Part shown: positions 16,045 through 23,686 of the stretch, piece by piece
Layout of the letters: each line of letters begins with the position of its first letter
Position numbering within the stretch: position 1 is the first letter of the stretch
Position numbers and translations under genes: made by a program
Assembly (NCBI GenBank): GCA_027859175.1
Contig: JAQIBG010000005.1
Location: forward strand, 1 to 49,913
DNA: 49,913 nt
Reading direction: 5' to 3'
Source of the DNA: Planctomycetota bacterium
GTDB lineage: Bacteria; Planctomycetota; UBA11346
Notes under the pieces: model-generated
What the model saw: the letters and a program-made list of their open reading frames with translations, nothing else
Databases searched by the model: none
What the model was told of the DNA's origin: nothing

Positions 16045-17441
16045 CAGCCTGCCTCACGAATGGTGTCGACCGGGTTGATCAATCCGGCGCGAATCGCAGG
16101 AATCAGCGCCGACACCAAACCGATCCCGGCCTGCAAGGCAATGAAGGAGGCGGGGGTCCGCCAGTCAAAATGAATGGGGGCCTCTGAGGTATAGAACACC
16201 TGCTGCGGGAACAGCGTCCACCCCGTCCACTCGCTGAGCGGATTGATCAACGCTAACGCACCCCAACCAGCGCCCCAGCCCAACAAACCACCACCAACAC
16301 AGGCCAGGGTGCTTGCGAGCAGGAAGATCGCGATCACGCGCCAGGGATGCACACCAATGCCGATCAGCACCCCAATATCATGACGTTTTTCCGCAACCAA
16401 AGTACTGAACACCGCAGCCACCGTGAAAATACACAAGGCTTGCAGCACGATCATCACGATTCGCAAGGTCCGCAGATTGATCTCCAGCAAGCGCACCGCA
16501 TTGCCCCGAATCTCGTGCCATAGATCGATGCGGGCGCGGCTGCCCTGGACAGCACTCACCAAGTCGGAATCAGACAATAATTCTGAGCGAACCTGCTCCA
16601 AATCAGCATCGGGGCTGACGCGCATACGATAGCCGTCAACCTTGGGCCCACCGTTGCGGTGACGCCTGTCGTCTTGATCGGTCAGGCGCTGGGCGGAGGC
16701 CAGTGGCATGATTGCGGCGTAGCGATCGATCTCGAGCACGCCGGTGCCCACGGTATCGCTGATTTCCAGGCGCACGCTGCCGAGGCGCCCGCCCTTCTGA
16801 TCAGGGAGGGTGATCGCAACCGGGCTCCCCATGCGCAAGCGGCCGCCTTGTTCGTACATCAACTCGCGGCCGACAATCAAGCCAGCGCGAAACCGGCTCG
16901 CACGTGGCGGCAGTGGAACCGGCAAGCCGGCAAGGCCGCCCAGGGTCTCAAGCCCGGCCAGGGGCAGCCAGGCGCGACAGTCTTGAGTGATGAACCCGGT
17001 CCCGCGTTCATCGGCTTCGAGCGGCGGGGCCGACAACTCCAGCCCGGGTCGCGGATGCAGCCACGCGTCGTTCAGGCGATTGATCGCTCGGTCAGCCTGC
17101 CAGTCAACGCCCTGGGCGTGAATCGGGATCATGCGCTTGGAGCCGCTGCGGTCTTCAGACACCATCGGGGCTGGCGTGGCGATGAAGGGGGCAGCGGCCA
17201 CCACTGACGGGTGTTTGGTCAAGATCGTGTCGACCGCGCGCGAGGCCAAGATGCCCTCGCTGCTGCGCAGGCTGATGTCGCTCTCGGAAGCACGCACCTG
17301 GACTCGCGTAAAACTGACCCAGCCTTCCATCACGCCCAGCACCAGCACCGATACCCACACCGTGAGCGCCACAGCGGCCAGCGCCAGCCACGCCATACGG
17401 CGGCGGCGCAGGTAGCGCAAAGCGAAGTAGGGGACCAGCAT
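16044..17441 (-). CDS. LolC/LolE-type FtsX-family permease
   Basis: The protein starts MLVPYFALRYLRRRRMAWLALAAVALTVW, the usual N-terminus of LolC/E permeases, with a first membrane segment near residues 15-37. A long periplasmic domain follows. Three membrane segments at the C-terminus include IVLQALCIFTVAAVFSTLVAEK and the FtsX-type EKRHDIGVLIGIGVHPWRV. The last motif is GLVSALIPAIRAGLINPVDTIR. The length is 465 residues. The track ORF adds 129 upstream codons that run across the intergenic region and into the divergent folD fusion gene; they are not credible. It pairs with the ATPase at 15376-16044. Confidence 0.88.
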   Translation of the reverse strand: MLVPYFALRYLRRRRMAWLALAAVALTVWVSVLVLGVMEGWVSFTRVQVRASESDISLRSSEGILASRAVDTILTKHPSVVAAAPFIATPAPMVSEDRSGSKRMIPIHAQGVDWQADRAINRLNDAWLHPRPGLELSAPPLEADERGTGFITQDCRAWLPLAGLETLGGLAGLPVPLPPRASRFRAGLIVGRELMYEQGGRLRMGSPVAITLPDQKGGRLGSVRLEISDTVGTGVLEIDRYAAIMPLASAQRLTDQDDRRHRNGGPKVDGYRMRVSPDADLEQVRSELLSDSDLVSAVQGSRARIDLWHEIRGNAVRLLEINLRTLRIVMIVLQALCIFTVAAVFSTLVAEKRHDIGVLIGIGVHPWRVIAIFLLASTLACVGGGLLGWGAGWGALALINPLSEWTGWTLFPQQVFYTSEAPIHFDWRTPASFIALQAGIGLVSALIPAIRAGLINPVDTIREAG

Positions 17442-17544
17442 CGCAGCAGCATGGGTAGCGGTGCCAAGCCCGCAACCAGCGCACAGGCCCAGCGCCGGGT
17501 CACCGCTTGGTTCGCCTCCAGCTTGGAGTAGCGTCCGCACACAG

Positions 17545-20268
17545 ATGACAGCACAGGTGATCGACGGCAAGGCGGTGGCGAAGCACAGGCGAGATGCCTT
17601 GCGGGGCACCATCGCAGACCTGCAAGCGGGTGGTATCCACCCCTGCCTAGCGGCAATCACCGTTGACGGTGATCCCGCCTGGGGCGTGTACTCGAAACGC
17701 CAGGCGCGCAGCTGTGAACTGCTCAGCATTGTGTATCGGCGCGAGCAACTGCCGGCCGGCAGCACCCAGGAAGACCTGACCGAACGCATTGAGATGCTCA
17801 ACGCCGACGCCTCGGTGCATGGCATCATTATTCAGGCGCCCTTGCAGGAGCCCTTTGATCTGTTTGCGGCGCAAAGCCTGATCTCACCAGCCAAAGACGT
17901 GGAGGGGGTCAACCCCGCCAACCTCGGCCTCGTGCTGGCTGGCCGGGCTGGCATCGCGCCGTGCACCGCACGCAGCGCCTTTGCCCTGGCCGAGCACGCC
18001 ATGGGCGACCTGCGCGGCGTTGAAGCCGTGGTTGTGGGCGCTTCGGTTATCGTTGGGAAACCGGTTGCACAATTGCTGCTCGCGGCTGGCGCCACGGTTC
18101 ACATCTGCCACATCGACACCGTTGACGTGGCAAGCCATACCAGCAAGGCCGACCTCGTGGTGGTGGCGGTTGGCAAGGCCGGTCTGGTGACCGGCGCTAT
18201 GCTCAAGCCGGGCGCGGTGGTGGTGGACGTTGGCATCAACAGCATTAGTGATGCCGACGGCACGCGCATCGTGGGCGATGTTGACCCCGACGCCTGGGAT
18301 GTCGCCGGCCATATCACGCCAGTACCCGGCGGCGTGGGCGCGCTAACCACCACCATTCTGCTCGAACACACGGTACGCGCGGCCGAGGCCCTGCGCGACC
18401 AAGTGCCGGCCTTTGAGGGCGGCGCGCTCACGCGAATTCTTGGCGGCGCGGGCATCGACCTGCCGCCCGATGTAGCCGATCGCCTAGCCGGTCTGCTATC
18501 GCGGCACTTGGTAACCGGTGTATCGGCGATGCCGCATCGCTCGGCCCTCGAGCGGCGCCTAGACCGCGGCTGTCTGGTGTTGGACGGCGGTATCACCAGT
18601 GCGCTGGTAGCGCGCGGCGTTGACGCCACCTGCCCACCACGGGCCAATCTTGATGCCCCAGATGTTGTTCAAGCCGTGCATGAAGACTTCATCGCGGCCG
18701 GTGCCGAGGCCATCACCACCAATACCTTCCACCTCAATCGCTACGATCACGACCGCGAAGAATGCGCCCGTTTGGTGCGCGCTGCGGTGCGCTTGGCGCG
18801 TCATGCCGGCCGTGGCCGCGTAATGGTGCTCGGGTCGATTGGGCCCTTGGGCAAGGTGGTGGGCGTTGAACTCGCAATCGAAGAAGCCGAAGAAGCCTAC
18901 GCCGAACTGGCGATGGAAATGGCTGACGCCGGTGTTGATGGCGTGATCCTGGAGACCTTCCCGTCAACCGCCGATCTCGCTGCCGCGGTGCGTGCAGTGC
19001 GCCGCAGTACCAGTCTGCCAGTGATTGCGTGCCGCCGATACCAGGGCGTGGACCACGACGAGATGGCCGAGTTCGCGCTCGCCATGGAGCGTGACGGCGC
19101 CACTGCCATTGGCCTCAACTGCGTGGGCGGTCCGCGCGCTTTACTCCCAGCGGTATCGCTCCTGGCCGGCCTGACCGACCTTCCGGTTGTAGCGCAGCCC
19201 AATGCTGGCTACCCACGCCGTGATGCCGACGGGCGTCTCAGTTATAGCCTGCGGCCTGCTTGGTTGGCCCGCATGGGCGAAGCGTACGTAGCCGCTGGCG
19301 TGCGCGTCATCGGCGGCTGCTGCGGCGTGGCCCCCGAGCACATCGCTGCGCTCGCCGATACCGTTTCGGGCGCCGTGCCAGGCACCCCGCGTGAAATGGG
19401 GTCTGCTGAAATTCGGGCGGCACGCGCTGCGGCCGCACACCCCTTGCTCGATGCCATGGCAAACGATGCCTTCCCGATTCTCACCCTCATTGCCGGGCGC
19501 TGCGAGATTGGCAGCGCGGCGCAGGCTGCCGGAGAATTGGGCCACGCTGGAGCCGCCGCGATTGGCCTCGATCCCGGTTGGCCAGGTAGCGCCCGCCTGG
19601 GTGAATTGCCGGCGCAATTGCACCACGTGCAAGACCGCGCCGGCGTTCCCGGCATTCTAGCGCTGGAGGCGGGCAGCCTCAGCCTGATTGAAGCCGAATC
19701 GCTGCTGCGCGCCGCGCATCTGCTCGACATTCGCCTGGTCTTGATCGACGCCGGTATTTTTGCCGGCGGGCGCGAAGGTGGCGGCAGCGAAACCGAGCAA
19801 CTGCTCTCGCTGATCGGGCGTCTCAATGCCGGCCGTGACGCCCGTGGCTCGCGTATTGATGGGTACACCGATTTCACGGTTGGTGTGCGCCTGCCCGAAG
19901 AAGCCATGAGCCGCGCCAGCACCTTTGCGGCGGCTGGTGCGGCCTTCTGCACCGTGCAACCGGTGTACGAACCGAGCCGATTCAAGGCGGCGGTGGCGGC
20001 CTATGACGCCGACATCCCACTGCTGGCCGAGGTGCTGGTGCTGCCCGATGCCGATACCGCTGAAGAGTTGGACAACGAAGTGCCAGCGCTATCGGTCCCT
20101 GAGCGTTTGCGGCAGCGTTTATGCAGCGACCCCGATGAAGACGTGGCCGGGGTGCTGCGCTTCTTGGGTGCGTACCGCCATCGCCTGGCCGGCGCGTGTC
20201 TGCTGCTGCCTGATGCGCGCACTGACGCCGCCGTGCAGGTGCTCACCGCAGTGCCCGCGCTGACATGA
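17545..20268 (+). CDS. Triple fusion: FolD + homocysteine S-methyltransferase + MTHFR-like domain
   Basis: The protein has 907 residues in three parts. Residues 1-290 are FolD: Y49 and IIIQAPLQ, SPAKDVEGVNPANLG, VVVGASVIVGKPVAQ and ITPVPGGVGALTT are present. At the cyclohydrolase lysine position (Tyr+4) there is Q53. Residues 328-615 are a homocysteine methyltransferase: LVLDGGITSAL, TTNTFHLNRYD, and the zinc cysteines in GLNCVGG (C526) and GGCCG (C592, C593). Residues 615-907 resemble the MTHFR half of YitJ-type bifunctional enzymes, for example AAFCTVQPVYEPSRF and LDNEVPALSVPERLRQRL. The catalytic FEFFPP-like and TGDP motifs are not recognisable there. Together the parts would channel one-carbon units to methionine. 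The ATG at 17545 (MTAQVIDGKAVAKH) is preferred over 17461. The stop overlaps the SDR start (ATGA). Confidence 0.88.
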   Translation: MTAQVIDGKAVAKHRRDALRGTIADLQAGGIHPCLAAITVDGDPAWGVYSKRQARSCELLSIVYRREQLPAGSTQEDLTERIEMLNADASVHGIIIQAPLQEPFDLFAAQSLISPAKDVEGVNPANLGLVLAGRAGIAPCTARSAFALAEHAMGDLRGVEAVVVGASVIVGKPVAQLLLAAGATVHICHIDTVDVASHTSKADLVVVAVGKAGLVTGAMLKPGAVVVDVGINSISDADGTRIVGDVDPDAWDVAGHITPVPGGVGALTTTILLEHTVRAAEALRDQVPAFEGGALTRILGGAGIDLPPDVADRLAGLLSRHLVTGVSAMPHRSALERRLDRGCLVLDGGITSALVARGVDATCPPRANLDAPDVVQAVHEDFIAAGAEAITTNTFHLNRYDHDREECARLVRAAVRLARHAGRGRVMVLGSIGPLGKVVGVELAIEEAEEAYAELAMEMADAGVDGVILETFPSTADLAAAVRAVRRSTSLPVIACRRYQGVDHDEMAEFALAMERDGATAIGLNCVGGPRALLPAVSLLAGLTDLPVVAQPNAGYPRRDADGRLSYSLRPAWLARMGEAYVAAGVRVIGGCCGVAPEHIAALADTVSGAVPGTPREMGSAEIRAARAAAAHPLLDAMANDAFPILTLIAGRCEIGSAAQAAGELGHAGAAAIGLDPGWPGSARLGELPAQLHHVQDRAGVPGILALEAGSLSLIEAESLLRAAHLLDIRLVLIDAGIFAGGREGGGSETEQLLSLIGRLNAGRDARGSRIDGYTDFTVGVRLPEEAMSRASTFAAAGAAFCTVQPVYEPSRFKAAVAAYDADIPLLAEVLVLPDADTAEELDNEVPALSVPERLRQRLCSDPDEDVAGVLRFLGAYRHRLAGACLLLPDARTDAAVQVLTAVPALT

Positions 20269-21068
20269 GTGGTCATATGCTGGTGACTGGAGCCAGCGCT
20301 GGCATCGGCGCCGCGTTATGTCGCCGTGCCGTGGCCCGGGGCTGGCGCGTGACCGCCTGGGCGCGCCGCAGTGAACGCCTAACGGACCTTCAGAGCGAAC
20401 TCGGCGCAGCCTGCCACATCGCCACCGTCGATGTTACCGACGCTGAGAGCATCGCCGCCGGGGTAGCCAGCGCGGTGGCCACGCATGGCGCTTTCAATGC
20501 GATCGTTGCTAATGCCGGTAGGGGGGTCGACGGTGAGATTCTCGATCTCAGCGTTAACGACATCAGTGCGGTGTTCGACGTCAATGTGCTGGGCGTCCAC
20601 CGCTGCCTCCAGGCCACGCGACCGCACTGGGCGGACAAGGCGCGCATCATCATCGTGTCGTCGATTGTGGCCTATTTGTCGATCCCGCGCATGGGAGCCT
20701 ACTGCGCCACCAAGCACGCCGTCGATGCCTATGCCGCTGCGCTGCGCGTTGAGCTCGCCGCCAGCGGGCATCACGTGTGCACCATTAACCCCGGCACCAT
20801 TGATACCGAGTTCTTTGATGTCGCGCCCACGCCAGGCCGCCAGTGGACCTGGCGCCCCGGCCAAGCCCTACGCGCCGAGCGCGTGGCCCGAGCAATGGAG
20901 CGCGTAGCCCGAGGGGGCCACCGGCGCCGTATTGTGCTGCCCGGCAGCGCGTACGCTGTCATTGCCTTGGCTCGGCTGTGCCCAGCTATTGGTGAGAGGT
21001 TATTGCGCCGCGCGCTTGGGCGCATGCGGGCGGCCGAATCAGCTGCAGAAAAGCCTGAGCACCCTTAA
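20265..21068 (+). CDS. Short-chain dehydrogenase/reductase
   Basis: A classical SDR of 267 residues, with the nucleotide-binding TGASAGIGAAL, the NAG motif in VANAGRGVDG, the catalytic Ser in IIIVSSIVAYLS and YCATK with Tyr and Lys four residues apart. INPGTIDTEFF follows, as usual. The TGASAGIG and WARR pattern suggests NADP preference. The substrate is unknown. The ATG overlaps the stop of the one-carbon fusion by four bases, so the two are coupled; whether the SDR takes part in folate or methionine metabolism cannot be told. Confidence 0.88.
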   Translation: MSGHMLVTGASAGIGAALCRRAVARGWRVTAWARRSERLTDLQSELGAACHIATVDVTDAESIAAGVASAVATHGAFNAIVANAGRGVDGEILDLSVNDISAVFDVNVLGVHRCLQATRPHWADKARIIIVSSIVAYLSIPRMGAYCATKHAVDAYAAALRVELAASGHHVCTINPGTIDTEFFDVAPTPGRQWTWRPGQALRAERVARAMERVARGGHRRRIVLPGSAYAVIALARLCPAIGERLLRRALGRMRAAESAAEKPEHP

Positions 21069-21098
21069 CGGAAACCTGTTAGACGTTGACAGTTTCCG
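21069..21098 (+). promoter_or_regulatory. Inverted repeat overlapping a -35 box upstream of the peroxiredoxin
   Basis: CGGAAAC (21069-21075) and GTTTCCG (21092-21098) form an inverted repeat, extended inward by TGT / ACA after a bulged C. It overlaps TTGACA (21086-21091). No good -10 box is visible (AATCTA at 17-base spacing). It starts right after the SDR stop, so it may be an operator for the peroxiredoxin gene or an SDR transcript-end hairpin. Confidence 0.35.
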
Positions 21099-21170
21099 AA
21101 CCTTGTTCAATCTACCACACCCCACAAGGACCAGCGCGTCCACCACACCCTTCCTATGGAGCACACCAGC

Positions 21171-21764
21171 ATGAGCTTCCTCGTTACCAAGCCCGCCCCC
21201 GACTTCACCGCCACTGCGGTTCTGCCCGACAACAGCATCGTTGAGGATTTCTCCCTCAGCAGCTTCAAAGGCAAGTATGTGGTGCTGTTCTTCTACCCCC
21301 TCGACTTCACCTTCGTGTGCCCGTCTGAGATCATCGCCTTCTCGAAGGCCGTTGAAGAGTTCAAGTCGCGTAACGTTGAGCTGATCGGTGTGTCGGTTGA
21401 CAGCCAGTTCTCGCACTACGCCTGGCGCCAGACCAAGGTTGAAGACGGCGGCATCGGCGAGATCGCCTACCCGCTGGTAGCCGACCTCGACAAGTCGATC
21501 GCTCGCGACTACGGCGTGCTGTTCAACGAGGCTGTTGCCCTGCGCGGCAGCTTCCTGATCGACAAGGACGGCATCGTGCGCCACGCCACCGTCAACGACC
21601 TGCCCCTGGGCCGTAACGTTGCCGAAACCCTGCGCATGGTCGACGCTCTGCAGTTCACCGAAGAGAACGGCGAAGTGTGCCCGGCTAACTGGAGCAAGGG
21701 TGACGAAGGCATGAAGCCCACCGCCGACGGCGTTGCCAGCTACTTGGCCAAGCACGCTAAATAA
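21171..21764 (+). CDS. Typical 2-Cys peroxiredoxin (AhpC/Prx1 type)
   Basis: The enzyme reduces hydrogen peroxide and organic peroxides. The peroxidatic Cys is C50 in FTFVCPSE and the resolving Cys is C170 in GEVCPANW. The Prx1 motifs FYPLDFTFVCP and RGSFLIDKDG are intact, and the length of 197 residues is normal. The ATG at 21171 (MSFLVTKPAPDF) is chosen over 21156 because GGAG lies nine bases before it. It is a single-gene unit: it has its own upstream region and is followed by a strong terminator. Codon choice is biased toward C-ending codons, suggesting high expression. Confidence 0.96.
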   Translation: MSFLVTKPAPDFTATAVLPDNSIVEDFSLSSFKGKYVVLFFYPLDFTFVCPSEIIAFSKAVEEFKSRNVELIGVSVDSQFSHYAWRQTKVEDGGIGEIAYPLVADLDKSIARDYGVLFNEAVALRGSFLIDKDGIVRHATVNDLPLGRNVAETLRMVDALQFTEENGEVCPANWSKGDEGMKPTADGVASYLAKHAK

Positions 21765-21793
21765 ATCGCCCCGATTAGGGATCGGATAACGAC

Positions 21794-21830
21794 TCGCCCG
21801 TCAGGTTTTCCTGGCGGGCGATTTGTTTTT
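21794..21830 (+). terminator. Rho-independent terminator after peroxiredoxin
   Basis: TCGCCCGTCAGG, loop TTTT, CCTGGCGGGCGA form a 12-bp stem with one G-T wobble, followed directly by TTTGTTTTT. It is the clearest intrinsic terminator in the window. Confidence 0.93.
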
Positions 21831-21934
21831 ATCAGCCTCGTAGGTTCGACCGCGAGGGGGTGACCGCAGCATCCCGAGCAGAGTAGTCAGGATTGTGCTG
21901 GCGCCGTTGCCCCCAGAGCCAATCTCGCCTCGCC

Positions 21935-22393
21935 ATGAGTGGAGAGACGCCCCCGATTCCCCGGATGGCAGCAGATCGCCTGTACGGCATCAGCATGCGC
22001 CCGCATGAGCTGTCTCTGTATGGCGACCGCGTCTTGTTTGATTTGCGCTACAGCGCCATTTTCGATGACGCAGACGAATCAACATCTAGTCATTTCAAGC
22101 TGATGGTGCTGGAGATGGCCTGCGACGTGCCCGCTGATGCCGACCCGCAAGTGGCTGGTAAGCGTATCGAACTGGTCAAATGTGGCTGGGAACTCGAATT
22201 GGAGACCAGCCGTGCGTGGCCCTCGGCGCAGCTCCCGGAGTTGCCCGAAGAGTTACCCTACTTGATCGGCAAAATCGCCGAAACCGTTAATGATTTGGCG
22301 CGTCGGGCGGGCCTGGAGGCGCCATTTGGTGCCGCTCTGCAAGAAAAGCTGGTCACCGATTACCGCGCGCGCTATGCGGGCCCTGCGAACTAG
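21935..22393 (+). CDS. Hypothetical protein
   Basis: I do not recognise this 152-residue protein. It is acidic and soluble, with no membrane segment or signal peptide. The middle contains FKLMVLEMACDVPADADPQ and the C-terminus is helical (IGKIAETVNDLARRAGLEAPF). The start is uncertain: the ATG at 21935 (MSGETPPIPR) is used here; the ATGs at 21965 and 21995 are alternatives. It lies between the peroxiredoxin terminator and the respiratory operon on the same strand, with 170 bases before actA, so it is probably an independent unit. Confidence 0.5.
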   Translation: MSGETPPIPRMAADRLYGISMRPHELSLYGDRVLFDLRYSAIFDDADESTSSHFKLMVLEMACDVPADADPQVAGKRIELVKCGWELELETSRAWPSAQLPELPEELPYLIGKIAETVNDLARRAGLEAPFGAALQEKLVTDYRARYAGPAN

Positions 22394-22507
22394 GAAAGCG
22401 CTGCTATGCACTACTTGCATTGGTTGAGCCCGGTTTACAACATGCCCCCGTCATGGCGATGGTGTCCGGCTGTTGCCAAGTCCAGCGCCGTCTCTAGTTT
22501 GCCGCCT

Positions 22508-22536
22508 TCCCACGTGGGAGGCTTACTCACACGTGA
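22508..22536 (+). promoter_or_regulatory. Two CACGTG sites upstream of actA
   Basis: A 12-bp perfect palindrome TCCCACGTGGGA (22508-22519) is followed by a second CACGTG at 22530-22535 within TCACACGTGA. The centres are 19 bases apart, about two helical turns. They lie 28 to 56 bases before the actA start. This could be an operator for the whole respiratory operon; no regulator is identified. Confidence 0.35.
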
Positions 22537-22563
22537 TTTGCGTCGTATCCCGAGGACAACTAC

Positions 22564-23676
22564 GTGAGCGACAACCTCGTAAAACGCACCCTGCCGCGCC
22601 CACCCCAGCCAACGGCGCCACTGAAGCGCTATTGGCACCTGCTGTTGGCGCTCGTCATCGCGGTGAGCGCCTTCTCGTACTGGTGGGCTTTCTACGCCTT
22701 CTATGACGTGGGTTACGCCCCGCTGCAGCCTGTGCCATATAGTCACAAGCTGCATGCCGGCGACCTCGGCATCGATTGCAAGTACTGCCACTTCAATGCT
22801 GAGCGCGGCAAGCATGCCGGCGTGCCACCGGTATCGGTGTGCATGGGCTGCCACGCGCCTGAGAAGGGCATGGCAGCCCAGTCGTTTCCGGGTGTGGTCA
22901 AGTTGCTGGAGTTGGCCAACAATGAGGCCGGCTTCTACGACAATGATCAAGACCTGGATCCGGCCGGCGAAGGTGTGCGCAAAGACGGTGGCGTGATCCA
23001 CTGGAACCGCGTCCACAAGCTGCCAGACCACGTGTTCTTCTCGCATCAGTGGCATGTGAAGGCTGGCGTCTCGTGCCAGACCTGCCACGGCCCGATCGAG
23101 ACCATGGAAGTGGTTCAGCAGGCCGAGAACCTGTCGATGGGCTGGTGCATCAGCTGTCACCGCAACGACAACTACGTTGGTGGCCGCGAGTATGACGGCA
23201 GCGCAGAAACCTTCACCGTTGGCACCGCCAACTATGACGTACTGCGCCAGCGGATTCGCCCTGACAACGTGGTGCATTTCCACGAGCCACTCACTGCGAG
23301 TGTGACCGGGCATCATGAAGAGGTCCCGGCTGATGTGAGCCCCGCTGAAGAGGCGGTCGAGGAACATCACGGCCAAACCCTGCGCGGCCTTGAGCGCGAA
23401 AGCCGAGACGAAGACCTGGTCAACCGGACCTACTTCACGCAGGCGCAGTTCGAGAAGCTCAATGAGCTGTTTCAGCACTATCGTCAAGATGACGGCACCA
23501 GCCGTCTGCCCCGCTGGCGGATCGCTGATCTGCCAGAAACCCATGCTCTGTTCTATCTCGATCATGCCGACGCCGATGGCGATGGTAAGGTCGACGATCC
23601 CGCGCTGTTGAAGGATCCTGCCGCTTTTGGCACCTTCCAGAACGCTCCCACCCAGTGCAGCACCTGTCACCAGTAG
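22564..23676 (+). CDS. actA: Alternative complex III pentaheme cytochrome c subunit ActA
   Basis: Five CXXCH heme c motifs are present: CKYCH (72-76), CMGCH (93-97), CQTCH (171-175), CISCH (195-199) and CSTCH near the C-terminus. An N-terminal membrane anchor (residues 25-45) holds the domain on the periplasmic side. ActA belongs to the quinol:electron-acceptor oxidoreductase called alternative complex III and passes electrons on from ActB. The GTG start at 22564 follows GAGG at eight-base spacing. The 370-residue length is longer than the heme domain needs: an acidic linker of about 100 residues lies before the last heme. It is the first gene of the operon. Confidence 0.93.
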   Translation: MSDNLVKRTLPRPPQPTAPLKRYWHLLLALVIAVSAFSYWWAFYAFYDVGYAPLQPVPYSHKLHAGDLGIDCKYCHFNAERGKHAGVPPVSVCMGCHAPEKGMAAQSFPGVVKLLELANNEAGFYDNDQDLDPAGEGVRKDGGVIHWNRVHKLPDHVFFSHQWHVKAGVSCQTCHGPIETMEVVQQAENLSMGWCISCHRNDNYVGGREYDGSAETFTVGTANYDVLRQRIRPDNVVHFHEPLTASVTGHHEEVPADVSPAEEAVEEHHGQTLRGLERESRDEDLVNRTYFTQAQFEKLNELFQHYRQDDGTSRLPRWRIADLPETHALFYLDHADADGDGKVDDPALLKDPAAFGTFQNAPTQCSTCHQ

Positions 23677-23686
23677 GCCCGACGCA

